Counted from the first letter of the stretch, positions 1 through 12,945 are shown. The stretch: 64,000 nt of DNA from Cloeon dipterum (GCF_949628265.1 NC_088786.1:28355681-28419680), one strand, 5' to 3'. Program-made: numbers and translations. Notes: generated by a model from the sequence alone, not told the origin.

Positions 1-1273
1 GCCGTCCAGGCGCGATCCGCGGTGACTTGGGCGGCAGCGGGGGTGGCGACTGGGAACAAGAACGTTCCGGCAGCCTTGGCGGCGTGTTCTCCAAAAATGC
101 AGCCTGCAACCATGTTGACACAGTTTAATTTCTTACAAAGTGAGAGTGATTGAAATTTTTTGTTTACCAAACAACAACTAAAAAATCATTTTGGTGGATG
201 TTATGAACGGTAAAAAAATATTGACACTTGTCCATATATGCGTCACGTGAATGGTGCCACAAAGAGTGCATTATGTTTATTTTCTCACCTTGTCGAGGGA
301 GACGGTGCGTTGATGGTGCTGATGACTGGCTTTTTGTCTCGGGGGCAGGGGCGCAGAGCGAAGGTGACCACCGTGCACGCCAGCACGTAACACCTGCTTG
401 GCGTCGAGCACGTGCTCCGACTTAACATAGTACGCCTTCGACTCCTGAAGCAGCTCCACGGCACTCTTCCGTTTGTTGCTTCCGCAGTTGGTATTGTTGT
501 TGTTGTTGCTGTTGACGAGGTTGTTGTTGCCCAACCCGTTGCTCAACACTGACACACCAAAAAAGGAATAATCAAATATATGTATTTTACCTTTGACGTT
601 ACAGAAGAGTCAAAGGTGCTGCCAAGCAGCCCATTCGGGATTCTGTGATAAGGATAGTTTATTTCAACCGCTGTGAAAGGGAAACATTTTATCCTAATGT
701 GACATACATTAAGTCAAGGGTCTGCCTCCGGAGGAATGAATACAGGTTAGGAGATTTCTCACTTCCCAATTAAGTTGCTCAATGCAGAGCCGATAGGAAA
801 GGGTTAGAATTTCACCATTATGTACTCAATAAATTCAGATTTTTAAAAACAAAAATATACTCATTGCATCAGAACGTTACAAATCCATGCAAACTAGAGG
901 TGAGTTATCGGAAGGTGCTTTTTCAATTACCAATAATGGTCAGTTACAATTTTCGGATACTAAACGCGTGACAACGTTTATGTATAATTAACGAAAAAAT
1001 ATTGTCTCACCTGCATTGTTGGCACTGATCGGCCTGTGGTGTTGCGGGTGTTTGGCCTGTGGCAGTTGCGACGGCCGCCGCACCTCAGGCCAAATAAAAT
1101 GCTTGGGAGGCGACTTGGCGCCCGCAGCGAACTGCGGCGGCGGCGAAACCATGATGAGATTCGACTGCGCCGCCGACAAAGGCGAGCAGCACACAGGCGG
1201 CGACAGGCGTCGCAGCATGCCGCCGGCGCCGCCCAGCTCCACATCGGATAGAACGCCCGCCGCTCGCCATTCC
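1..1273 (-). CDS. FAM110-like protein, 3' partial (three exons visible)
   Basis: Minus-strand exons read as 1273-1013, 548-289 and 103 to the window edge. Splice phases agree: the first ends GCA G before a GTGAGA donor, the next starts TG after TGTCAG, then the AAG|GTGAGA donor joins in phase 0 to an exon after TTGCAG. The middle exon has an Asn run and then SAVELLQESKAYYVKSEHVL. This matches the N-terminal FAM110 motif (R-x-SAVERLEADKAKYVKS-x-x-V-I family signature). The flanking protein is Ser/Pro/Gln rich and low complexity, and the last visible exon is proline rich (PPPLPPKSPR). FAM110 proteins are small centrosome/spindle-pole-associated proteins with no known catalytic domain. The start is uncertain: an ATG near 1217 lies inside the 1273-1013 exon, and upstream exons are possible. 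What I see is the motif and consistent phases; family membership is inferred from the motif only. Confidence 0.6.
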
Positions 1274-4200
1274 CTGTGGGACAACAAACAAATAATCCAA
1301 TTAGCCAAAAGTGTGCCGACAAATGGAAATGGGCAAAAGGGGTTCGACGACCTGTGCAACCGGACAGATGCAAAACGCAGCTTCCTGTCGCGTGCAGGAG
1401 CTGTTTTGGTGCTTCCTCTCTCACCACAGGTTAACGCGTTTATTTCCGCCAGAGCTGATTTTGAGATTTGTAAACGATTGATTGCGTGGTCGGTGGTGCC
1501 ACAATTGTACTACAGTACACGTCTGAATTAATGTGAACTGACAACAAACATCACATTTATCTCGCTGCACAAGACAACATGTTTTTCGATAATTTCGACA
1601 CATATTTCCTCGACTTGTGTTGCAACCCAGCTAGCGAGCTTGAAAGGAGGCCAAAAGCCCCGGCCACGGTGACCCAGTGCCCCGCCAAGGGTGGCGAATG
1701 GGGATGATCTCCCTCTCTTTACGTATCTCGTTGTGTTCAGCTGGCGCCGGGAAAGCAGACATGCCTCCGCGCAAGTTTTCGCACGTGAATTACCGTGTGT
1801 CGTTTCCACTCGAGTGGGCACAAACAAGAATGCGAAAACTCTTTTCCACGAGGCTCGGGTTCATCATCCCAGCCTGCTTTTTTCTTTCTCTCTCCTCTCG
1901 CAGCTAGCTCATCTCAATGGGAAAAGACAGCCGCGGTGGGTCTGCTAGCCAGAGAAGCTAATTTCATGCTCTGGACAAGAGATGAAATTCGCTTATAATG
2001 CTTTCTGGTTGCGAAATCGTCACAAATATAAAACTCGGATATTTTGGACAAGAGGGGCTTAACTAGGAGATCAGCGTTTGTCGCTTTACACAAAACTATA
2101 GAATTAAATAAGTTAGTTTTCGTTCCCAAAATAATAATAGAAATAGAAAGACGTCGCTGGATGAGTTCTCATCATTCAACACCTCTCTAACAGGAAACAC
2201 AAATTGAGCTGTCCCCCGAAACGAAAGACATTCACCTCGTAATTATTTTTTTATTGCGCAAATAAACGTGAAAAGTGGGGAAAATTGAAAATCATCGATT
2301 GCTGCGAGCATTCAATCGTGAAATCTATTAGCATCAAGTTTGCCGTCATCTACGTACTACGTGCACACGTATAGTAGGCAAGGCGAGGCAAGGGGCTTCA
2401 AGTCGTGCCTCCGCCCATCCCAATCGATAAAACACGAGCCTCCCCTCACCCTCTTCCGCCCCGCAACCCCAGCCAGGCGTCGCCCTCTCGCACTCCCTAC
2501 TCACTCTCGCGGCGGAGGAAAAGCGAAAGCGGAAAGTGGCACACGCGGCACGCAAACTGAATCTTTCTCTCCCTATGGCACCCTCGCTCGACCTTTGATG
2601 TGCCGATTTGGCCCTTTCATGTTCATCTCTCGGCCAATTGTTACGTCTCCGGCGGGACTGACCATAACCGCCAACGTAACAGCATTTCGCAGACTTCACT
2701 GTCACCTTGTAATATGAGATGAAAAAGTTTGCTGGCGATTGCGAAAGTCACGACGGTTTTATCACCGCGCAAACGCCATATCAGCTGCGGATCGCCAAAA
2801 ACAATGCTTCACAAAATTGCTTGTTAGATTAGATCCCTGCAATTCCTGTTCTTGGAGCGAAATTACTCGAAATTCGTTACGTATAATCCTCTCGTGACAT
2901 TAACATCGATTTTAAAATAAAACAATATAAATTCAAGAGATAGAATTTTACGAAGGGAGCATAGCATCCAAAACATATAAATAAACTATCATATTGCCAT
3001 TTAAAAACTCTCAATGAAAAAATTAACATTATCGGCATTTTGCAGAGTTTTTATTGTATCATATGTCAGCGTCGGGAAAATGAGCAGTTCCGATATAATA
3101 AAGTGAATCTCATTAGGTTAGAAATAAAAATGTGCGTTTGTAAAACTCTTGACCAAATTAGAGAACAACTAAATTATTAATAATGAACTATATCACGGCA
3201 TCATGCATGGGGCAAGAAGTGAATAGACGCTTGAATTGCAAAATAAATCGATCAAGCAAAGTTGGGATGAAATCGGTGGCCACGTTTGCAACACAGAGCG
3301 AAAGTGCTGGGAACCGTGATTGGATCACAATCAGCGTCTCTTTGAATGGGCTTTGCGCGCACCGTGTCTAATTCAGCCGCCGGTTGTTGTACCCTGAACG
3401 AAGTTTGTACCTGAGTGCGGCGGCAGGAAGTGCTGGTGCATGGCGCCTCGGCAGCCCAGGGCCCCGTCTGAGCTTTTCAAACCTCCACATCGTCAAAGGC
3501 GACCGCACCACCGCACCGCGAGACGAAGAGTGAACAGACCGATGATTAGCTGCGTCTCTTGCATTTTCCGATTGTTTTCCGTCCATTCAGCGCAATTTCA
3601 CTGCTCACTCAGCACGGTCGGGCAGTGCACACAAAAAGCAGCCAATAAGCAAAAGGAAGAATACGCACACCAGCCGACCGACACCTGCTGCCTAATTGAA
3701 AAATAAATTGACAACTGCTCCGTTGCTCGTTTGTACTAAATCCGTTAACACTTTAGCTGGCAAGGATTTCAATGATCTTTGTCAGGAGCTACTTCATGCA
3801 CCTCTGAGTTAAAAATTGAATACTTTTCATGCAACGGTGGCAATCGACGGATTGTCCACAATTAAAATGGTGTTCACTTCACTAGTTTGTTGAGTAATAT
3901 TAAGCGTGAGTATAAAACGAAAATTGAAAATTTGGGAGGTCTCTTCCGAAAATCTGATAAATATTTCATAATAAAATCATAGCGTATAAATCTACATTAC
4001 TCAATTTCAGCTACTCATCTCTCTATAAAACGGGTCTACAAGAATGAAATTTACCTGCAGTTCAACAAATTGACATTAATTTCACCAAATCACAAAAGAG
4101 ACTGAGGTCGAAACGCTCGCCGAATCGCGACAGCCTTGCAAAATCTGAGTGACACATTTATATTGTTCCCTCGAATTTGTGTCATTTCTAGGTTTCTACG

Positions 4201-6990
4201 CGAAAAGATTATCGCTCGTCACGTGGAATGAAGAAACAGTTGGAATTCTAATGTGTGCTTTGGCAGGCTGGAATTTTGAATTGCGGCTCTCACAGCATCC
4301 TGTTCTCCTCGTTTGCGAGACAGGAAAACCAAAATAAAAGCAGGTTCGCAGTTTCGAGTCAACGATTTCGCGTTTATTGTTTCCTCACCGCGATTTGTAT
4401 TAATTGTTCACCACGCGAGTCCAATTAGCCTCTTTCCACGTTTTCAAATATACTATACTAACACGCGCACAATAATCTAACACTTCTTGCCTTAATGTTA
4501 AATTCAATTTTAAAATAAATATTATGCTCCGCAATTTTAGCAACAGTGAGATCAATTTCTGTCAATCAATTCAGTTGTATTTCTCCAAACAAATTTTTAT
4601 TTTTTAAATGTTAAAAAAATCTTCCTAAACGTAATTTGCGTTAATTTTTTAATTTTATAATAAATCTACAGTGATTTTTTTATATGTATGATAAATATTT
4701 TTTGGCAGATTTCTTTGGAGGAAAAATGAAAAATACACCCGATTTTATGAATTGCAGATTAAATTTAAGAACATGTTTAATACAAAGTTCTGCAAGTTAT
4801 GTACGCTGTTCTTGCTTTGCATTTATTCTAATGATGAATTTATTGTATGAACGCAGAGAGGAAAAAATAAACAAAAAGCGTCTTTAACAGCTTAATAGAG
4901 GGATTAAATTAAGAGAGCCAGATTAGATAAGACTCTTTTCGACGCAGCCAAGGAAGATTTTATTATATTTGTCAGTGGGTCGGATATAATAAATTATAAG
5001 TGGTTAGGCAGGCACACATAATTACTCGCAAAGAACAATTGGTTTAATTGCCTAGCGAGCGCAGCCCACTTTTCGCTCGGCAGCCCATTTTTTCGTTAAC
5101 GGAGCAAAGGCTAGGAATTTGATTGCTAGGTGATATTATTTTTGCTGTGTACCTTTTCTTGGCGCGAGATGCGTGACAAATTCTGTGAAACGCACGACTG
5201 ACGACGACGCGTGACCGTAAGAGACAAAAAATCATGCAAAGAAAGAGAAAAGGGGCAATTTGCGTGAAACTCGTCACTTGTTTAGGGGACGCGAAAATGC
5301 AGTCAGCTGCAAAATTGCAGAACTAGGCGACCAGCCTCTGATCCGTGAAAATAAAAACAGATAAATTTCGCAACGGACTGCAATTAAATTCGAAAAATTA
5401 TGTCGAGCGAAGCAAATCTACTTTCAAAACAATGAAGCGAGCCTTCTGACAATGACTGAATTTACACTCAGCATTTGTTTGTCTTTAAAGTGCAATTTGT
5501 TGAAACAGCTCAACGACAATAATTTTTGATGACTTAGATTTTGGGCGTGACAGTATTGCGCAAAGATTCAGATGAAAAGCTTTTTGAACTGCTCTCGCAT
5601 GACTCATGGCTTATCTTAAGAGGTGAATTAATTTTGAATTAAAAATAGTCGTTATTGTACATTGAAAGTGGCAAATAGCATTGAAATGAAATTTTGTAAT
5701 GAGTTTTACTGGTCGGGCGGGTTTTGCTTTGTTGCTATCGTCCCATCGGTGCAAAATCCTATACAAGTTGAGCATGTGCTGGCTCTATGGCCCCTTTGGT
5801 AAATAGGTGAAAACACAATTGTGGCTCAAAAATGTTGACTGGTAAAAAACGAAATGTGAGAGAGGATCGGTCGTGCGCGGAGTCAAGCAGTGTCGGAAAC
5901 AATGGCCCGTGTGCGTCCGCACCTGGCCGCCGCCTGCAGAAGGAAAATGACATATTTGGCAAAAGCACAGTTATTGATGCTCGCCGCCCGCTCATGAGTA
6001 GGAGAAAGTGCTTTTCGCTCTAGCTCTTCCTCCATCCCGTAACGAATTTCGCGTTTGCTCCAAACTCTACTACTTGTTAGTTAAGTTTACAATGCTTGCA
6101 AGCCGAGGAGAATCAGATTAAGTGTGCCAAAATTAGTGTGAAGAGGCAGCAAATAAATCAGAATAAGAGATAGGAAGGCCGGAGAATGTTGTTTTGTGTG
6201 CAAATCAGTGGGAAGTTTCACACGCCGTTTAATTCTACTGCGAAAATATTCGTGTTTATCTGCAAACGCCAAACAGTCGGCTCTAGAGTGTCAAATGCTG
6301 GTCCCTGATTGTTCCGAAGGTCGCATTATTTACCGAAGTGCAAGAAGCGAGAGTTGTGGCGGTTGGTGCGGCGGGTGAGAAAATAAGAAAAAACAAAAAG
6401 CAAAGAAGGAGCCGTTGAATCGGAGTTCAGCGTTGCGGGTGAGGCGCGTCCTCTGTTCTTTTGAGACGAATGTCTGCTCAGACGGTCTGGCGTCAGATTA
6501 AAAAGTGCCGAACGCGAGAAGCCCCGCCAGATCCGAGAGGGCGAGAAAAGCGACGGAAAACAAAGAGCCCGGCATTGAGCTCAAGACACACGACCCCGTA
6601 AGGACGCCCCGTCCCCCTGGCCGCCTCTGCATCTCTTTCATCGCACGCAGACGGACGGAAAAGCAAAAAAGAAGAGTGTTTAGAGGCAAAAAATGAATGA
6701 ATGGGCTGCCTCCATTAGGGCTCCAAATGATCTGACTGAAGCGTAATTCACCCTGAAGACGTAAAAACCGTCTCGCCCTGACGCAAGAATATCAAAATGT
6801 TTCTTTCACTTTTGTCATTTCACCCCCTTGATTTTCGAGGGCATTAATTATAATAAATAGACTGAGTTTGCGTCAGGTGGCAGTTACACCAGTAAGGGAA
6901 ATCCTGGCAAATAAAGGTGCACCCTGATTCTCTCCCGTTGACACCTATGTACGTAACATAAAAGCAACCTGCGAGACGGGGGGATGGAGT
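1274..6990. other. long non-coding stretch upstream of the FAM110-like exons
   Basis: No exon with convincing splice sites or recognisable protein was found. Open frames around 2340-2720, 3440-3700, 5044-5277 and 5760-6020 are short, overlap each other on both strands and lack family motifs. Composition alternates between AT-rich stretches and moderately GC-rich patches (for example 1030-1260, 2340-2680 and 6400-6680). It most likely represents intron or upstream regulatory DNA of the FAM110-like gene. Confidence 0.5.
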
Positions 6991-7500
6991 GAGTTACCTG
7001 CTGCTTCGCGGGGCGTCGAGGTGGTGGTGGGCCGCTGGGGGCGAGGGCGGCGGCGGAATGCTGTGCAGAAACACCGCCAGCGTCCCTGATCCTCAGGTCC
7101 ACACCTGCATGCCCAGCACACTGTGTCCCGGACAGGACGCGCGCGCGCCGGCCGTTTAGCTCATCCTAGATAACAGCTGGCTCGACGGCCGACTCGGCGC
7201 TTCGGCCCGACCAACAAACACTCGCCACTGCTCTCGTCTGTCGGCCCGCCAGGCAGCCAGCTTTTCGTCTTCTTTGCTCGCTGTTCGCTCTCGTCTCGCC
7301 CGCACGTCCTCGTTGGCCTGCCCGTGCCTCTGCCTGCTGTTCTGTTCGACGACCGACTCCCCTCCCTCCCCTCACGGTCCCCACCCTTGGAGGCGCCCCA
7401 CCCCCGCCAGCCTCTCGCATCTTCTCTCTTCTCACACCTCGCAGCTCCATCTGACCCGGCGGCGCCGACTCACCTGTCTGCCCTGAATGGATAATATCAA
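6990..7500 (-). promoter_or_regulatory. GC-rich segment, possible 5' exon/promoter region
   Basis: This roughly 500-bp block is clearly more GC-rich than its surroundings. On the minus strand two strong donor-like sequences are visible: CAGCAG|GTAACT near 6998 and GACAG|GTGAGT near 7476. They would suit 5' (probably untranslated) exons of the minus-strand gene ending at the left edge. No TATA box or coding frame can be assigned, and the joining of these exons to 1273-1013 is inference. Confidence 0.3.
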
Positions 7501-9306
7501 TGCATTGAAGCAGGTGAAGGCGCAAAATTAAAAGTATCCGGGAGAGTTTAATTGAGTTCGGTGTTAATATTACGGTTGAAGATTTCTTTCTGTATTAACT
7601 GATCCAGTTTCAGCAGTGTGAGCATATAATTGACGAGATAAAATTTAATTTAAAACTGGTTGGGAAAACAATTTCATACTTATATATTGATTCTATAATC
7701 TGCTCTTCATAGGAAAGTGACCTAAACTTTCAGGGCAGGTATACCGGAAGAGATCAGCATGCAATTAAAAATAAATTTTCGGTTAATATATTGACCAATA
7801 TGAAAGTCTTTTAGGACCCTTTTGAAATGTAGATTACATTGTCTAGAAACATTTTTAATTAGGTTGTAATTTTCGTTGAATTCACGAGTGAAAATATAAA
7901 GGTAAAAATTTTGATGTTTTTTTAATGAATATGACCATTTCCATTTACAATTGCGTCTCATTTTTAAATTTTACTGAGTATAATTATAGCTGGAAATTTA
8001 AATTTAAAACAAATTGTAATCATAGTTATAATTCCACTGTCCCATCCATATTCCAGATTTTTTCTGTTTATGTTTTTCTTGCGGTCTATCGTTTCATTTA
8101 AGAATTAAGGGACCGATTATTTAATTATTTTTATTAATTAGTTTTGCATGTGAAAATGAATTTTAACGTCCACTACTTTTAAACGATAATTCTGCAACTG
8201 TTACGATCTGTAGAGAAAAAAAATTAATATCTAAATAGTTTATTTGCTCAATTTAAAAATCTTAATGCTTGGACAAGTGATTTTAATTGCATTGAACTGA
8301 TGTTTTTTGCAGAACAAATATGTTTAGTAATATTTTTCAACTCAAAGAAAAGCAAATAATAGTTATTACAACTATTCGAAATAGGAAAATATGCAAATTT
8401 ATTATTCCAGCTCTCAATCAGTTTTCCATCTTTGCGAATAATATGAATCTGATTCAACCGTGATCGCACTTCCCCTCTGCCGGTGCTGCGAGCACGCTCT
8501 CCTCCCGACGATGGATGCTGGAGAACTAGGACATATAAGCTGCTGCCTGACAAAACATGCACCTTTTTACATAAGAGAGCGCTTTTTCGCTGGCAGAGGC
8601 TACATGGAAGAAGCACCCATTCCGCTTTGTACGCTGTAAAATAGCTGAGAGCTGCGCGAGCGTGGGCTACTTTTGCCTGGCCGGCGCTTTTATGTAATCC
8701 ACGCGCGCGCTCGCCCTCTCACATCCTATGTACTTTTTGCGAGCACAATACACACACACACAACGTATTACAATCAGATATAATTCGAGAGCATGGTCGG
8801 CGGTGCAACAAAAGGACCTGCTCTCGCGATCGCAGCTTATTAAGGCCGCCTATCGATAATACACGATGGGAACTAAGAAAACACAAATAAACAGGCAGCA
8901 TCTTCTCTTGTTGAGCCACAACGTCCATATGCTTGCGATGGGAACCTTCCGAAAGATATATGGACCACTTTCAGGTTGCTGATTAACCCATTCGAATGAT
9001 TAACCCATTCGAATTGCTCTAATGAATGGGAAAACTATGAGGTTGATAAACTTATTTAAGCCTCTAAGGATAAGGTGATTTTAACTTTCCCATAATTTTT
9101 ATCTGAAAAATCCAAGTAAAACTTATGCTCGACGGTTTAGGAATTATGCAAATTCTTCAGGTGTTTTTTGTTTTAAAAATAAAAATAAATTGTTTCCGTA
9201 GATCATTCGAGATTCCGTTTTCAATTTTTATTGAAACAAATTGATTTGGTGTTTAGCAAAAATTGAAAGCCATGTTGTGGTTTTGTGCAATCCAATGCTC
9301 TCGTTC
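7501..9306. other. AT-rich intergenic DNA with a short CA repeat
   Basis: No supported gene. It contains a short CA microsatellite (about 8748-8762), a GC-rich patch at about 8640-8720, and a short direct repeat of gattaacccattcgaat at about 8981-9015. Nothing else recognisable. Confidence 0.4.
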
Positions 9307-10275
9307 TCAGATCTTTACTGCTATCTCTAGCTGACCATGATTTGATTCATTAGGATTGGAAACGATTCTGATAGGAATCTCGGCGCAAATTGTGGTAGCC
9401 CCTCTTGCGTCTCTAAACTCCAGTAGAGTATGGAACTAAAATGAATAAGGTGGTAAGATAAGAATCACATTGAAGATGAATAACGAATAACACTCACCAG
9501 ACGGATTTCAGGGTCTAGGAAGAACGAGTACTCGTGCCGGGCCCTAGTGCCTGCCAAGATAGGACACTTGTTAAGGGTGAACTCTCACATCCATCCATCT
9601 GATTGGTGTTTCAGATAATTGGGATAATGCCTACTATGTAGGTGGTGATTTCTGGTTTCAGCACGGTTATGTTTTTATCTATGAAACACGACACAATAAT
9701 TTAGATGAACATTTTTGTTCGCTTTGAGGAAATCGTCTGGCATTTCAATTCATAATAAAAAAATGACTTTGTGACGAATTTTCAGGAAATTTAGATGAAT
9801 GTTTTAGATCTTAAACACAACCTTAAAAACAATCCTATCACTATTATATGTACTAAAATATCCAAAGATATATGAATTTAAAAACGTCATCAAATTAAAA
9901 TTAATTGAACTAAATACGGTTATAGTTTCGGGCTAGAGTGTATGTTGAAAATTATTATATTTAATTTTTTGTTCCATAAGATTGAAAGAAACGTTTAGAA
10001 AATTTTTTAATATTGCTACTCACCGTAAATAAAATCCACAATGCCAGAGATGTTTGTGCCCCTGACAAGGGTGCAGGGTAAATTTTCGCAGTTACTCAGT
10101 GTGGTGCTCAAAGGAGGTGTTCCAACCTCTTTAAAAATAAAATTAGCAAGCTTATAAACCTTGAAAAAACACTTACTGACGAACCAGGCTGTACATTCCA
10201 TGAAATTGGTGGCAGACGAAATGCTGAGAGGAGCGCCAGGAACCAAACGGCTGCAACAGTATCGGACGTTGTCAT
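9307..10275 (-). pseudogene. NPC2/ML-domain gene copy 1, decayed
   Basis: The four-exon NPC2 architecture of the neighbouring copies is preserved at 10275-10177, 10128-10024, 9678-9498 and 9435-9307, with usable splice sites. Exon 2 still encodes VGTPPLSTTLSNCENLPC, and exon 4 is open through an ICAEIPIRI stretch. Coding capacity is lost three times. First, a 2-bp insertion in the signal-peptide part of exon 1 (near 10230) shifts the frame compared with copies 2 and 4. Second, a TGA sits where the other copies have the Trp codon of the N-W-P motif in exon 3. Third, a 1-bp deletion follows soon after the DGC motif in exon 3. The TATA box is also degenerate. It lies at the distal end of the cluster. 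A sequencing error could explain one lesion but not all three. Confidence 0.8.
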
Positions 10276-10693
10276 CGTTGAGCTTTGTCAAAAACTGACA
10301 CTTTCTGTTGAGAGCTCCTACGCTCTTATATCCCAATATTTTTATAGAAAATGTTTTTATAGAAAATATTGACATTTTTGGCGTCATCTAATTTACTGTG
10401 CCTAAATGTGCGATTTCTGCGTGAAAATTGTGTTTTCAATTTTATCTCGTTTGCTTGTATAACTAACAAAGAGCTATGGCAAATTTGTCAAGCAAAGTGA
10501 CCTGTGCTCTATATGATTAAGGAGTATGTTATCGTTTCTTAGAAAATAATTAAGCATTAATTGTTATTTTCATTTGCTCTTCTCCAAAGTCAAAGTACAA
10601 AATCGGTACTAATAGTAAAAGACAAATAATAAAAGAATAATGAAAGGTGAATAGAAAGAGTGGAGTTGCTATATGATGCACCATCAGTACTTA

Positions 10694-11998
10694 CAGTATG
10701 ACCACTTATATTTTGAGACTCTTCCATGTTTTATTTAAAATGGCTGCTTAACAAAAACTACTTAAGTTAGGCGGACGTCATTTACATCACAGCTTTATTA
10801 CACGTTTGGTTACACATTTATTCGATATGGGCTCCATTTTTCTCAATCACGGCCTCCAGACGGGGTCGGACTCGGCTGGAAACCCTTTGAAGGTACTCTT
10901 CATCCATTGCACGCCATGCCTTCTTGATGGAGGTCTTCAGGGCTTCAATATTGGGGTGAGGCTTCTTGTAAGCATCCGCCTCGACTTTTGCCCAAACACT
11001 AAAGTCGAGGGGGTTCAGATCTGGTGAGCTAGCAGGCCACATCGTCTTGGACCAGAAGCCCGGCAGGTGCTGGTTTAGCCAATCTTGAGTCTTCTTGGAC
11101 GCATGGGCCGGCGCACCATCTTGTTGGAATGTGATTTTTGTGTCCGACCCATATGTTGACTTCACCCAAGGCAGAACTTGCTTTTTCAAAATGTCTAAGT
11201 AGACCTCAGTGTTCACTTTAAGCCCTTGTTTTATGAACACTGGATTCATCTTCTTGCCATCAGATGCGACAAGTCCAAAGACCATAACACCATCAGGATG
11301 CTTAGTTTTGAACGAAAATCGGATATTTTCTGGTACCTCAGATGCAGGTGACTTGCTCAGATACCTGTCAGTTCGGCTATTGGAAACTGCATCGACAGTG
11401 AACATTTTTTCATCTGAGTACAAAATAACACGGCGTTTCGTGCCTTTCTTCAAATCGGATAGCAGCTTCCTACTTCTTTCCACTCTCGCTTCCTTCTGTT
11501 TGGTCGTAATCAAATGTCTCTTGGTCCTGGCCCTCGACACGTACTTCAGATCATTTTTCACTATTTTTCGGACCGTTTCGCGGCCCGCTGCGTACGAGCG
11601 TGCGATTTTTCTAATGGAAATCAGCGGATTTCGTTTAATCTTCATGCGAATGGCCCTCATCAATGCTGGAGTGCGGACGGGCGTTGATTTTGCATTTCGG
11701 GGCTTCCTTGGGGTCGGGGCAGTATCACCAATAGCTTTGATGCGGAAGACGGTTGCCCTGGAGCATTTGGTGAGGGCCATAATGTCCCGAATCGAGCGTT
11801 GGGCGCGGAGCAGCGAAAGGATTTTCTGCTTGTCGTGCATGTTGCATACCTACTAAGGGTCTGAGGTGATTTTCGCGCCATTATAGTAAAAGAGCATAAA
11901 GTGGGGAGTTGAATGATACAAATTTGGCGCGAAACGCATAAATAGTTCAAAAGTTATGCGCATGCAAAGTTAGTCTCAAAATATAAGTGGTCATACTG
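10694..11998 (-). mobile_element. Tc1/mariner element, DD37D type, intact-looking
   Basis: A 1305-bp element bounded by TA dinucleotides (10692-10693 and 11999-12000), the expected Tc1/mariner target duplication. The two ends form a perfect 27-bp terminal inverted repeat beginning CAGTATGACCACTTATATTT; it diverges immediately inside. A single uninterrupted transposase frame fills most of the interior on the minus strand. Identical TIRs plus an intact frame suggest a recent insertion. It sits between NPC2 pseudogene copy 1 and functional copy 2. Confidence 0.93.
10818..11840 (-). CDS. Tc1/mariner-family transposase (DD37D)
   Basis: A 340-residue, single-exon frame. The N-terminal ~100 residues hold two helix-turn-helix-like segments (for example SIRDIMALTKCSRATVFRI at about 16-34 and ISIRKIARSYAAGRETVRKI at about 74-93) that would bind the TIRs. 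The catalytic core shows YSDEKMF (Asp143), FQQDGAPAH (Asp241) and SSPDLNPLDFSVW (Asp279). There are 37 residues between the second and third aspartates, giving DD37D, the spacing of the maT-like branch of the IS630-Tc1-mariner group. Cut-and-paste transposition is the family function. No frameshift or internal stop is visible, so activity is possible but unproven. Confidence 0.95.
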   Translation of the reverse strand: MHDKQKILSLLRAQRSIRDIMALTKCSRATVFRIKAIGDTAPTPRKPRNAKSTPVRTPALMRAIRMKIKRNPLISIRKIARSYAAGRETVRKIVKNDLKYVSRARTKRHLITTKQKEARVERSRKLLSDLKKGTKRRVILYSDEKMFTVDAVSNSRTDRYLSKSPASEVPENIRFSFKTKHPDGVMVFGLVASDGKKMNPVFIKQGLKVNTEVYLDILKKQVLPWVKSTYGSDTKITFQQDGAPAHASKKTQDWLNQHLPGFWSKTMWPASSPDLNPLDFSVWAKVEADAYKKPHPNIEALKTSIKKAWRAMDEEYLQRVSSRVRPRLEAVIEKNGAHIE

Positions 11999-12611
11999 TA
12001 CGACGCAAAAAATTCAAATAAATAAATGGCTGTCTACTCTGCGCTAATCGACTAAGGATGCACGGCAAAGAGTGGAAATTTTAACAGGCAAAATTTATCG
12101 CATGCTCCGTTGTTTAACAACATTAGCCGCGCGGAAATTTCATCATATATTTTTTCGCATTTTTAAGTGCATTAGAGCCGGACCGGTGCTTACATAATTC
12201 ACACTGTGCGATTATCAGTGGAAAATGTTTTCACCAAACCTAAATAAAAAATTCAAGATAATAAATTTTTTTACAACTTTTACGTTACCTGAATTTTCCT
12301 AATATATTTAAATTATTGTGCTTGCATGACTTTTAAAGAAAAATAAAGTTTTTCTGTTATCGTACAGTAAAAATAAATCCCATCTTAAGAGCTGCCGGTT
12401 AACATTACTACAACACTACTTGCACTTAAAAATATCGATGATCTAATGAAACTGCTGGTTCAAGATGAAAAAAATCTTTTGACAGACTAATTCGTTAAAA
12501 ATGTTAATTATTAGAAAAATGCATTCACTTCATATACTTTTCACTCGCTTAAATTGAAAAAAAAACCATAGCTATAAATGGCAAAAAAATGTTTATATTA
12601 AAAGAAGCAGT

Positions 12612-12840
12612 GGTCTAATAGCTCAGCGGGCTGGGAGGCGCACCGGCGCCGACTCGCCGCCACTTGCTGGCTTTCGCACCTTTCCAGCGGCTTTAGGGAC
12701 CAATATCTGGCATTTCAATTAAAGACCTCGGTGCGAGGCGGCGAAAAGATAGCCACATCGGGCCCCATGTTATCCGCTCCGTGGTGTTATTGGGACCCGG
12801 TGAGGTCATAGTCCATGGGATGTGCTGAGCAAAGGTTAAA
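12612..12840 (+). repeat. SINE-like repeat with tRNA-like head
   Basis: The left part contains TAGCTCAGCGGGCTGG, a good match to a tRNA box A. It is followed by a body (gcacctttccagc ... cctcggtgcgaggcgg ... ccatgttatccg ... gtgttattgggacccgg) that recurs at 37.2-37.45 kb and, reversed, at 21.3-21.67 kb. There is no convincing box B and no clear flanking duplication, so it is probably an old, damaged copy. Confidence 0.5.
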
Positions 12841-12945
12841 AAAAGTGGAAATAAATATTTGATATTTTATGTTATTTTTTATCAATCATACAAAGAAATG
12901 TAAATCTGCTTTTCAATGGAAAATATTTATTAAGTTTTAATCACA

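Noticed and set aside
978-1427. 149-residue and 123-residue overlapping frames on the minus strand as separate genes
   Set aside because: Only the frame that reads SPPKHFIWPEVRRPSQ joins in phase to the FAM110 motif exon; the other is a shadow rich in Arg/Cys.
2340-2717. 125-residue plus-strand and 119-residue minus-strand frames
   Set aside because: They overlap each other in a GC-rich patch, have low-complexity composition and show no domain, signal peptide or splice context.
11209-11856. 215-residue plus-strand frame
   Set aside because: Antisense shadow of the transposase gene.
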